A DNA stretch of 64,000 nucleotides from assembly GCA_013822765.1 (NCBI GenBank), contig PNKY01000002.1, positions 62,001 to 126,000 of the forward strand, read 5' to 3'. The translations under genes were made by a program, and so were the position numbers. Below are positions 54,547 to 62,109 of this stretch, piece after piece (within the stretch, counting starts at the first letter, position 1; the number at the start of each line of letters is the position of its first letter). Source of the stretch: Rhodospirillum sp. Lineage in GTDB: Bacteria > Pseudomonadota > Alphaproteobacteria > Dongiales > Dongiaceae. Below the pieces are notes generated by a model. It was not told the origin of the DNA. It saw only the letters and a list, made by a program, of their open reading frames with translations, and did not search any database.

Positions 54547-55542
54547 TTAGGCCCGCCAGGAGACTTGCCGCCACGCGACGAGTTTCGCGTGTTCGAGCAC
54601 ATCGGGCGATCGCAACTTCGTGCGCATCTGGGACAGAGGTCGCTCGACAAGAGCAACGACGAGGTACGAGAGGATAAAAGTCGCCCCGATCGCCAGTACA
54701 TCCACCCATGCATCGGAGCGACCAAGTAGTCCGGACATGGCCGCTCGACAGGGGATGTGCAGGAGGAAGACCGGATAGGCCAGGTTGCCGAGCGCGGAAT
54801 CCCACCGCGGTGCCGGCATGTTCCTGAGCGCGATGATCGATAGAGCCGCAATGAAGATTGAGGCGTGCAGGCCGCCAGCGCGTGCGACCTCAAGAGGCAT
54901 CCTCATGCCGAACAGGACAAGCATGCAGCAGGCTGCTATTGCCAGCTTTGGCGAGAAGGCTGGCAGCTTCTCTCGAAACTGGTAGATCATGGCGCCGGTG
55001 GCAAAGGCCACCGAGGATCCATAAGGCGAGAAGTAGAGCCAATCGAACGAGACCCCGCGAAGGATCGCGACGACCAGTATCGCCAGGGAGCAGAAGAACC
55101 AGAGCGAGGTGAGCAGCCTAGATCTGCCGAGAATGGCGCCGATCAGGATAAAATGGACAATCTCGACGTGAAGGGACCATGCGGGCACAAGCAGGATGGG
55201 TGAGCGCGGCTGCAGCCCGATGATGCTGAGGGTTTGCAGCCAATCCTGAGGGAACCTGTACCAGCCTGCAGCGGTCCGCGCCTCCATCGGCCACAGCAAC
55301 AAGACCGCGGCGGCAAAAACAATGGCGGCATAATAGGCCGGGTAGATCCTGAGCGCCCGATTGCTGAGGTAGCGAAAAAATCCGATGACGCCGTCCGAGT
55401 AGCTCTCATTGACGATCTTGGTCATCAGGTAGCCGGACAGGCAGAAGAAACCGAAGACCGCGACCGGCCCGCCCAATCCACCACCCGCAAAGTGGCTGTA
55501 CACCACCATCAGGGCCAGCATGAGACGAAACGTTCCGAACAT
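54547..55542 (-). CDS. Acyltransferase family 3 membrane protein, copy 2
   Basis: This encodes 331 residues and is collinear with copy 1 throughout: M-F-G-T-F-R-L, V-V-Y-S-H-F-A-G-G-G-L, F-F-C-L-S-G-Y-L-M-T-K-I-V-N-E-S-Y-S-D-G, N-R-A-L-R-I-Y-P-A-Y-Y, I-I-G-L-Q-P-R-S-P-I-L, P-A-W-S-L-H-V-E and Y-P-V-F-L-L-H-I-P-C-R-A-A-M. The two differ mainly in helix interiors and the last 30 residues. Copy 2 keeps F-C-L-S-G-Y-L where copy 1 has G-H-L. Donor and acceptor are unknown; no glycan cluster is nearby. Confidence 0.92.
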   Translation of the reverse strand: MFGTFRLMLALMVVYSHFAGGGLGGPVAVFGFFCLSGYLMTKIVNESYSDGVIGFFRYLSNRALRIYPAYYAAIVFAAAVLLLWPMEARTAAGWYRFPQDWLQTLSIIGLQPRSPILLVPAWSLHVEIVHFILIGAILGRSRLLTSLWFFCSLAILVVAILRGVSFDWLYFSPYGSSVAFATGAMIYQFREKLPAFSPKLAIAACCMLVLFGMRMPLEVARAGGLHASIFIAALSIIALRNMPAPRWDSALGNLAYPVFLLHIPCRAAMSGLLGRSDAWVDVLAIGATFILSYLVVALVERPLSQMRTKLRSPDVLEHAKLVAWRQVSWRA

Positions 55543-55732
55543 CGGGACTTTCCAGGTGGTTGTTCTGGCAGCACGGGGTCGGGAGCGAACATGCTCATTT
55601 GCCGGCTACCACTCTGGACTATAGGTGAATAGAAAGTGATATGGCTCTAATTCGACTGAAATGCAGCAGCCTGCTGTGTGCGATCCGTTCGATTTGTGGC
55701 AAATGGGGGAGCCGACGCTTCGCCGGTACATG

Positions 55733-55759
55733 AAAAAGGCCGCCCGATCAGGCGGCCTT
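55733..55759 (-). terminator. Terminator of rpmE
   Basis: On the minus strand AAGGCCGCC-TGATCG-GGCGGCCTT followed by TTT and CA. 9 bp perfect stem, 27 bp after the rpmE stop. Confidence 0.8.
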
Positions 55760-55785
55760 CCGTTTCAGCAGCGCTCTTGGCGCGC

Positions 55786-56013
55786 TTACTTCTTCTTCAT
55801 CGACATGCCCTGGAAGCGCTTGTTGAACTTGGCGAGCTGGCCGCCGCTGTCCATCAGGCGATGCACGCCGGTCCAGGCCGGGTGCGACTTCGGGTCGATG
55901 TCGAGATGCAAGGTGTCGCCCGGCTTGCCATAGGTGGAGCGGGTGGTGAACTTGCTGCCGTCGGTCATCACGACATTGATCTCGTGATAGTCCGGGTGAA
56001 TCTTCGCCTTCAT
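55786..56013 (-). CDS. rpmE: 50S ribosomal protein L31
   Basis: This encodes 75 residues: [43 protein letters not shown], ending K-F-N-K-R-F-Q-G-M. The four zinc-binding cysteines of the C+ form are absent, so this is the zinc-independent C- form. AAGGAGTT is a strong ribosome site before ATG 56013. It is monocistronic, with its own terminator at 55733-55759. Confidence 0.97.
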   Translation of the reverse strand: MKAKIHPDYHEINVVMTDGSKFTTRSTYGKPGDTLHLDIDPKSHPAWTGVHRLMDSGGQLAKFNKRFQGMSMKKK

Positions 56014-56181
56014 GACTTAACTCCTTGAAACTCGGGCGGGGTTATAGCGAAGCCGCTCCCGGGTGGCAAGGGCATGGGAAGCGGGGCGGCGTGACGTCCC
56101 ATCGCCTTGTTTTCGCGGCTGGAATTCGTTAATCCCCAGGCTGCGCCAGCGTCTCCGGCGCCGCACCAACGGGCTTTCCTC

Positions 56182-56520
56182 ATGAATCAGGCCGAGTTTG
56201 AGCGCCGCGCCGCCGAAATCCTGGACTCTCTGTTCGAGCAGATCGAGGACCAGCTGGGCGACTGGCTGGACGTCGAGATGAGCGGCGGCATCCTGCAGAT
56301 CGAGCTGCCGGACGGCGGTGCCTACGTCGTCAACAAGCACGGCCCCAACCGCGAGATCTGGGTCTCCTCGCCCAAGAGCGGCGCCTGGCACTTCGCCCCA
56401 GTGGAAGGCGGGGCCGACGACGGCGTCTGGCGTTCCACCCGCGGCACGGAGGAACTGACCGCGCTGCTTGCCGGCGAGCTCGCCGCGGCATCGGGTCGCG
56501 TCGTTCAGCTGGAGCTCTGA
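56182..56520 (+). CDS. cyaY: Iron-donor protein CyaY (bacterial frataxin)
   Basis: This encodes 112 residues. The N-terminal helix is acidic (E-F-E-R-R-A-A-E-I-L-D-S-L-F-E-Q-I-E-D), followed by strands V-E-M-S-G-G-I-L-Q-I-E-L, A-Y-V-V-N-K-H-G-P-N-R-E-I-W-V-S-S-P and S-G-A-W-H-F. N-K-x-x-P-x-x-x-I-W-x-x-S-P and the acidic helix ridge are the frataxin marks. It modulates Fe-S cluster assembly by IscS. The start at ATG 56182 is the one that fits the helix; a frame opening at 56107 is rejected. The stop overlaps the ABC exporter start by one base. Confidence 0.9.
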   Translation: MNQAEFERRAAEILDSLFEQIEDQLGDWLDVEMSGGILQIELPDGGAYVVNKHGPNREIWVSSPKSGAWHFAPVEGGADDGVWRSTRGTEELTALLAGELAAASGRVVQLEL

Positions 56521-58325
56521 TGGCGCGTTCTCCCAGTGACCGGGCGTCCAGCGATCGGGAGGTCTCGCGCGACTACCGGCTGCTGTTCCGCCTTGCACGG
56601 TTCGCGATGCCGTACCGCTGGTACATCGCCGGGGCGACCCTTGCGCTGATGGTCGCGGCGGGCACCACGCTCGCGCTCGGCTCCGGATTGCGGCTGCTGA
56701 TCGACCAGGGCTTCGGCGTGGCAGGCGACGGCTCGCTGCTCGACCGCGCGGTGCTGATCCTGTTCGGCGTCGCGGTGCTGCTGGCCCTCAGTACCTTCGG
56801 GCGCTTCTATCTGGTGTCCTGGATCGGGGAGCGTGTGGTCGCCGACATCCGCAAGGCGGTGTTCGATCACATCATCGGCCTCAGCCCCGGTTTCTTCGAG
56901 ATCACCCGCACCGGCGAGGTGGTGTCGCGCCTCACCACCGACACCACGCTGCTGCAGGTCGTGGTCGGCTCGTCGGTCTCGATCGCGTTGCGCAACACGC
57001 TGCTGATCATCGGCGGCGCTGTCATGTTGTTCATCACCAGCCCGAAGCTGACCCTGCTGGTGCTGGCGGTGGTGCCGCTGGTGGTGGCGCCGATCGTGCT
57101 GTTCGGGCGCAAGGTGCGGCGGCTGTCGCGCATCAGCCAGGACAAGGTGGCGGAGGTCAGCGCCGAGGCCAGCGAAGCGCTCTACGGCATCCGCACCGTG
57201 CAGGCCTTTGCGCACGAACCGCACGACCGCGCGCGCTTCGCCGAGCGCACGGAGGAGGCCTTCACCACCGCGCTGCTGCGCATTCGCTGGCGGGCGGTCC
57301 TGACCGGCATCGTCATCTTGCTGGTGTTCGGCTCGATCAGCGTCGTGCTGTGGGTCGGCGGCGCCGACGTGGTGGCAGGGCGGATCAGCGCCGGGCAGCT
57401 GTCCGCCTTCGTATTCTATGCCGTCATCCTGGCCGGCGCCTTGGGCGCGGTCAGCGAGGTGATCGGCGACCTGCAGCGTGCGGCCGGCGCCATGGAGCGG
57501 ATCGGCGAACTGCTGACGACGCCGCCGACGGTCGTTGTGGCGGCCAATCCGAAGTCGCTGCCGCAGCCAAGCCGGGGCGCCGTCAACTTCGAGCGGGTGA
57601 CCTTTCACTATCCGTCGCGGCCGATCGTGCCGGCGCTTGACGACTTCACCCTGTCGATCGCGCCGGGCGAGCGGGTTGCGATCGTCGGGCCCTCGGGCGC
57701 GGGCAAGACCACGGTCATGCAGTTGCTGCTGCGCTTCTACGATCCCGATGCCGGCGCCATCCGGTTCGACGGCATCGACATCCGGGAACTCGATCCGGCC
57801 GCGCTGCGCCGTGCCGTCGGCGCGGTGCCGCAGGACCCCACTGTCTTCGGCGCCAGCGCGCGCGACAATATACGGTACGCCCGGCCGGATGCCGGCGACG
57901 CCGAGGTGCGCGCGGCGGCGGAAGCCGCGCACGCGCTGGATTTCCTCGACCGGCTGCCGCAGGGGCTCGACACATTCCTGGGCGAGCGCGGCGTTCGGCT
58001 GTCAGGCGGCCAGCGCCAGCGCATTGCGATCGCGCGGGCGATCCTGCGCAATCCCGCCTTGCTGCTGCTGGACGAGGCCACCAGCGCGCTCGACGCCGAA
58101 TCCGAGCGCATCGTGCAGCAGGCGCTCGACCAAGTGATGAAGGATCGCACCACGTTGGTGATTGCGCACCGGCTGGCCACGGTGTTGAAGGCCGACCGCA
58201 TCGTGGTGATGGACAAGGGACGCATCGAAGCTATTGGCACGCATGCAGAACTTATGAAGCAGGGCGGGCTGTACGCATACCTGGCGGCGTTACAATTCGA
58301 TCAACCGCGGCTAAACGTTCCCTAA
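56520..58325 (+). CDS. ABC exporter, fused transmembrane and ATPase domains
   Basis: Half-transporter of 601 residues, working as a dimer in the inner membrane. Six helices lie within about 30-320; the ATPase domain follows from about 345. Walker A is G-P-S-G-A-G-K-T-T, signature L-S-G-G-Q-R-Q-R-I-A-I-A-R, Walker B L-L-L-L-D-E-A-T-S-A-L-D, switch I-A-H-R-L-A-T-V. Q-loop residues are in A-V-P-Q-D-P-T-V-F-G. It resembles MsbA-like or multidrug exporters; a lipid or drug substrate is possible. ATG 56520 overlaps the cyaY stop, so the two are coupled. Confidence 0.94.
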   Translation: MARSPSDRASSDREVSRDYRLLFRLARFAMPYRWYIAGATLALMVAAGTTLALGSGLRLLIDQGFGVAGDGSLLDRAVLILFGVAVLLALSTFGRFYLVSWIGERVVADIRKAVFDHIIGLSPGFFEITRTGEVVSRLTTDTTLLQVVVGSSVSIALRNTLLIIGGAVMLFITSPKLTLLVLAVVPLVVAPIVLFGRKVRRLSRISQDKVAEVSAEASEALYGIRTVQAFAHEPHDRARFAERTEEAFTTALLRIRWRAVLTGIVILLVFGSISVVLWVGGADVVAGRISAGQLSAFVFYAVILAGALGAVSEVIGDLQRAAGAMERIGELLTTPPTVVVAANPKSLPQPSRGAVNFERVTFHYPSRPIVPALDDFTLSIAPGERVAIVGPSGAGKTTVMQLLLRFYDPDAGAIRFDGIDIRELDPAALRRAVGAVPQDPTVFGASARDNIRYARPDAGDAEVRAAAEAAHALDFLDRLPQGLDTFLGERGVRLSGGQRQRIAIARAILRNPALLLLDEATSALDAESERIVQQALDQVMKDRTTLVIAHRLATVLKADRIVVMDKGRIEAIGTHAELMKQGGLYAYLAALQFDQPRLNVP

Positions 58326-58438
58326 ATTGCGCTGCTAAAATAATGACTTAGATAAAATTGTATAGCGCTCAGTTCAGCTGACGTTCAGGTTCGCGTCACT
58401 AGCATCGCCGCATCAGTTGACCATGCCCCTGAAACGCG

Positions 58439-59800
58439 ATGTTCAATTTTGCAAAGTTAAGAGCATCTGAAGCCGCCGAGCGGATCGCGCCCACCGTTTT
58501 AGAAGTTGCAGCATCGGGATGCACCGCCGGCAGAGGCCTGCTGGGGCGCATCGCGCGCGACCAGCGCGGCGCCACCGCTATTACCACCGCGCTCGTTCTC
58601 CTGGTGCTGGTGGGCTTTGTCGGGCTCGGGACGGAAGTAGGCATGTGGTACGCCGAGCGGCGCGCCATGCAGAATGCCTCCGACGCAGCAGCGCTAGGGG
58701 CGGGCTTCGACATCTACAAGAACGGCAAGAAATCCACCGGCATCGTCGAGGCCGGCCAGTCGGATTCGGCCCGGAACGGATTCACGAACGGCGAAAACAA
58801 CGTCACCGTCACCGTCAACTATCCGCCTAAGCAGGGCAAATACGCTAACAGGAACACCGCCGTCGAGACCGTCGTCGGCAAGACGCGCGCCAGCCTGTTC
58901 GCCGCGTTCTTCATGGACGGCCCGGTCGATATCAAGGTGCGCAGCGTCGCGACCATCAAGATCATCAGCGTCTATTGCATCCTGGCCTTGTCGCCGCACG
59001 ACGAAGCCGCGCTGCTGTTCGAGGGCACCGCAGACGTGCAGCTGAAGAATTGCGGGATCAACGTGAATTCCGACGATGGCGACGGCGCGATGACCGCCAA
59101 GGGCGCCTCTGTCGTCGGCGCCACCTATGCGGAGATCGTCGGCGGCCTCAACCAGACCAACAATGCCGAGCTCGATCTGGGCGACATCACGACCGGGGCC
59201 GACGCGGTCGACGATCCCTATGCCAACCTGGATGTGCCGGACGGCTCCGGGTGTAACTACACGGACTTCGTGGTCGGAGCGAGCAAGACGAAGACCCTCT
59301 CGCCGGGACGCTATTGCAATGGCCTCAAGATCCAGGGCACCGCCTATATGCAAGCGGGTGAGTACGTGATCGTCGGCGGCACGTTCGACGTCACTTCCAC
59401 GGCGCACGTGACCACCGACACGGAGGATGGCGTCACCATCTTCCTCACGGGCAGCGGCAGCGATTATGCCAAGGTGACGATCAACGGCGGCGCCCAAGTC
59501 GACATCGTCGCCACCACGGAAGGCGAATATAAGGGCCTCGCGTTCTTCCAGGACCGCGATGCACCGGTGATCGACAGCGGCTCGCCGAACAAGCTGAATG
59601 GCGGATCGTCCATGAACATAACCGGTGCGATCTACTTTCCCCAGCAGCGCCTGAGCTTCAGCGGCGGCAACGGCAGCGAAGGCACCTGCACACGTATCGT
59701 CGCCTACATGATCGACTTCACCGGCACCTCAGGCCTCAATACCGACTGCGGCTACGGGTTCGGTGAATCGCAGACCTGGCCTCCAGTCCTTGCGGAGTGA
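58439..59800 (+). CDS. TadG-like exported protein with TadE/G N-terminal helix
   Basis: This encodes 453 residues. The pseudopilin-type segment is R-D-Q-R-G-A-T-A-I-T-T-A-L-V-L-L-V-L-V-G-F at about 41-61, followed by Y-A-E-R-R-A-M-Q-N-A-S-D-A-A-A-L-G-A-G, the usual TadE/TadG wording. The remainder (about 170-440) is rich in short G-x-A-x-V repeats (A-D-V-Q-L-K-N-C-G-I-N-V-N-S, A-S-V-V-G-A-T-Y-A-E) suggesting a beta-helix-like extracellular part. There is no VWA motif. It starts a run of six such genes reaching 63798. The genes for the Tad secretion ATPase and pilin are not in the window. Confidence 0.85.
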   Translation: MFNFAKLRASEAAERIAPTVLEVAASGCTAGRGLLGRIARDQRGATAITTALVLLVLVGFVGLGTEVGMWYAERRAMQNASDAAALGAGFDIYKNGKKSTGIVEAGQSDSARNGFTNGENNVTVTVNYPPKQGKYANRNTAVETVVGKTRASLFAAFFMDGPVDIKVRSVATIKIISVYCILALSPHDEAALLFEGTADVQLKNCGINVNSDDGDGAMTAKGASVVGATYAEIVGGLNQTNNAELDLGDITTGADAVDDPYANLDVPDGSGCNYTDFVVGASKTKTLSPGRYCNGLKIQGTAYMQAGEYVIVGGTFDVTSTAHVTTDTEDGVTIFLTGSGSDYAKVTINGGAQVDIVATTEGEYKGLAFFQDRDAPVIDSGSPNKLNGGSSMNITGAIYFPQQRLSFSGGNGSEGTCTRIVAYMIDFTGTSGLNTDCGYGFGESQTWPPVLAE

Positions 59801-59803
59801 ACC

Positions 59804-60253
59804 ATGCACAAGACCAGAATGGCTCTTCGATCGCTCGCGAAACGCCTGGCCGGCAATGAAGACGGCGTGGTTGCCATCGAATTCGGTGTGATAGCCACCT
59901 TCCTCATCCTGATGCTGATAGGCGCCACCGACCTCGGCTTCGCGGCCCGCCACCGCAGCCAGATGGAAGGCGCCGTGCGCGCCGGCATCCAGGAGGCGAT
60001 GAAGGGTGGCACCGAGGAGGCGATAGAGGCGGCCGTCGCGGCTTCGACCGACCTGCCGGCCAGCCCGACGGCGGCGATCTCGGTCACCAAGCTCTGCTAC
60101 GACGGCGACGGCGAAGCTGCCGACTGCGAGGCCTCGAATGTCACGGCCTATATGGAGATCATCCTGGAGCAGCAGCACACGTGGATCCTGGGGATGCCGG
60201 GCTTCTCCAATCCCTCCACTCTCAAGGTGGTCAATTCCGTGAGGGTTGGATGA
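59804..60253 (+). CDS. TadE-type pseudopilin 1
   Basis: This encodes 149 residues: N-E-D-G-V-V-A-I-E-F-G-V-I-A-T-F-L-I-L-M-L-I-G-A-T-D-L-G-F near 18-46, with the glutamate at +5 after the G cleavage position. The rest is a soluble periplasmic domain with two cysteines (L-C-Y-D-G-D-G-E-A-A-D-C). It starts 3 bp after the upstream gene and overlaps the next by 4 bp. Confidence 0.85.
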   Translation: MHKTRMALRSLAKRLAGNEDGVVAIEFGVIATFLILMLIGATDLGFAARHRSQMEGAVRAGIQEAMKGGTEEAIEAAVAASTDLPASPTAAISVTKLCYDGDGEAADCEASNVTAYMEIILEQQHTWILGMPGFSNPSTLKVVNSVRVG

Positions 60254-60642
60254 TGCTCGTGGCGCGCCGCCGGCTATCCCAGCTCCGCCGCGACCAGCGC
60301 GGCGTGGCGGCGGTCGAGTTCGCGATGATCGCGCCGATCTTCTTCGGGCTGCTGATCGGCATCATGGATGTCGGCCGCTATATGTGGACGCTCAACACTA
60401 TCCAATACGCGATCGACCAGGGCGTCCGCGCCGGGGTCGTTCAGCAATTGTCGACCGAGGACGTCACCGATCTGGTTAAGGGCTCGCTCGCCGGCCTGGA
60501 CGCCAGCGCGGTCGAAGTCGACGTGACCGACGATGCGGCCTCGCTCTCGGTGGTCGCCGCGACCGACTACGCATTTTTGTTTCCGATCTCCATGTTCATG
60601 AGTGGCACGACGATCAGCTTGCGCTCCGAGATGCCGAGGTAA
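60250..60642 (+). CDS. TadE-type pseudopilin 2
   Basis: This encodes 130 residues: R-R-D-Q-R-G-V-A-A-V-E-F-A-M-I-A-P-I-F-F-G-L-L-I-G-I-M-D-V-G-R-Y-M-W near 13-46, the TadE pattern with cleavage at G and E at +5. A compact domain with D-A-S-A-V-E-V-D-V-T-D-D-A-A follows. ATG 60250 (ATGATG) overlaps the previous stop. It is the last gene before a 245 bp gap with palindromes. Confidence 0.87.
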   Translation: MMLVARRRLSQLRRDQRGVAAVEFAMIAPIFFGLLIGIMDVGRYMWTLNTIQYAIDQGVRAGVVQQLSTEDVTDLVKGSLAGLDASAVEVDVTDDAASLSVVAATDYAFLFPISMFMSGTTISLRSEMPR

Positions 60643-60662
60643 CGCGGCTAACGAATTCATCG

Positions 60663-60716
60663 GCGAGGTTTAACCAAACCTCGCGCCCAATGCCGAATAA
60701 CGCACATTGCAATGTG
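60663..60716. repeat. Two palindromes in the gap between TadE genes
   Basis: GCGAGGTTT-AACC-AAACCTCGC (60663-60684), a 9 bp stem without a T-run, and CACATTGCAATGTG (60703-60716), a perfect 14 bp palindrome. They divide the TadE/TadG run into two groups; AT-rich sequence at 60780-60825 could hold a second promoter. One palindrome could be an operator. Confidence 0.5.
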
Positions 60717-60887
60717 GCGAATGCCGTGTCTGTCCATCCGCGATTAATCCTTCCTTAAGACCCTCAGCGCAGAAATGGATGCGCTAAGTACCTAAGAAGA
60801 AAAATAAAACTAAAATTTTATCGATCCGCCCGGGCGTCAGTTCGGATGGGTCGTCGGCATCTGATCGGCGGTTCGGGAACCAAAGCA

Positions 60888-61502
60888 ATGCAGACGTACC
60901 GTACCAAGGATTTGCAGTCAGGCCATCAGGCGCATGTGCGCGGTGGCCGGTTCACCGTGCGCCGGCTCTGGCGCGAAGATTCCGGCACGACGGCGATCGA
61001 GTTCGCCTTCATCGCGCTCCCGCTCGTCTATCTCATGGTGGGCATCATCGAGTTCTCGTTAGCCATGACGGTCGGCAACTCGCTGGAAGCCGCGACCAAT
61101 ATGTCGTCGCGCCTCGGCAAGACCGGTTATGTCGACGAGGACGCGGAAACGCAGGAACAGACCATTCTTGACGAGGTTGAGCGTCGCGTCGGTCCGCTGA
61201 TCGACATGGAAAAGATCGCAACCTCGAATGAGGTCTACAACGATTTCGAAAGTCTCACCAATCCGGACATTTTCGAAGACAAGAATGACGATGGTGATAC
61301 GAACGATCCGGGCGAATGGACCGATGTCGACGGTGACAGTTTCCGCGACGGCAGCGATGGCGTCGGCACCGCCGGAGACATCATTGTCTACAAGATCAGC
61401 TATCCCTGGCAGGTCATAACTCCACTGATCGGCAACATTGTTGGCGACCATGGCATCATCAATCTGAGTGCCTACTCGGTCGTGAAGAACGAGCCCTATT
61501 GA
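60888..61502 (+). CDS. TadE-type pseudopilin 3
   Basis: This encodes 204 residues from ATG 60888 (GGGAA upstream); an ATG at 60846 is in frame but has no ribosome site. The segment R-E-D-S-G-T-T-A-I-E-F-A-F-I-A-L-P-L-V-Y-L-M-V-G-I-I-E-F-S-L-A near 30-60 fits TadE. The C-terminal domain is unusually acidic with E-D-K-N-D-D-G-D-T-N-D-P-G-E and D-V-D-G-D-S-F-R-D-G-S-D-G, which looks like calcium-binding D-x-N-x-D-G loops. The stop is followed by the next gene after 11 bp. Confidence 0.85.
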   Translation: MQTYRTKDLQSGHQAHVRGGRFTVRRLWREDSGTTAIEFAFIALPLVYLMVGIIEFSLAMTVGNSLEAATNMSSRLGKTGYVDEDAETQEQTILDEVERRVGPLIDMEKIATSNEVYNDFESLTNPDIFEDKNDDGDTNDPGEWTDVDGDSFRDGSDGVGTAGDIIVYKISYPWQVITPLIGNIVGDHGIINLSAYSVVKNEPY

Positions 61503-61513
61503 GAGGCGCAGTC

Positions 61514-62074
61514 ATGCTGAATCACCTTCGAAAGCTATGGCGGGATGTCGGCGGTGTGGCCGCGATCGAGTTCGCGCTGCTGCTGCCGATGCTGCTCGCG
61601 CTGCTGATCGGATGCCTTGAAGTCACTTTCAAGATCTGGTCGACGCAGAAAGCCGAGAAGCTGGCGGTGACGCTGTCCGACGTGATTGCCCAGTCAACCA
61701 ACGTGACCAGCGGGGATCTGACGAAGCTGACCAGTGCGGTGGACAAGATCATGGATCCATTTCCGTTCGGCGCCGACAAGGGCAAGGTGATCATCAGCTC
61801 GGTGTACTGGAAGCAAGGCGACGACGAAGCCAAGGTAAACTGGCAATGTCCGTACGGCGATTACAACGGCGCCAGCAAGTTCGGCGCGGAGGGCGAAGAT
61901 GCAACGTTGCCTCCGGGTTTCACCCTGGTCGAGAAAGACAACATCATCGTTGCCGAAGTCTTCTATGAGTATGAGCCAATCGCGCCGGGCTATCTGTTCG
62001 ACACGGCCGCCATCTATCGGCGCGCAATCTTCAAACCGCGTCTGGGACTCCTAACAGCCGATCCCGGTTGTTGA
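61514..62074 (+). CDS. TadE-type pseudopilin 4
   Basis: This encodes 186 residues from ATG 61514 (GAGAGG upstream; a TTG at 61499 is rejected). The N-terminus M-L-N-H-L-R-K-L-W-R-D-V-G-G-V-A-A-I-E-F-A-L-L-L-P-M-L-L-A-L-L-I-G is a clear TadE segment with E at +5. The soluble part contains S-S-V-Y-W-K-Q-G-D-D-E and a tail ending D-P-G-C. Confidence 0.87.
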   Translation: MLNHLRKLWRDVGGVAAIEFALLLPMLLALLIGCLEVTFKIWSTQKAEKLAVTLSDVIAQSTNVTSGDLTKLTSAVDKIMDPFPFGADKGKVIISSVYWKQGDDEAKVNWQCPYGDYNGASKFGAEGEDATLPPGFTLVEKDNIIVAEVFYEYEPIAPGYLFDTAAIYRRAIFKPRLGLLTADPGC

Positions 62075-62109
62075 GCCCGTGCGAACGCAACTAACTTGTA
62101 GGTAAGCCC

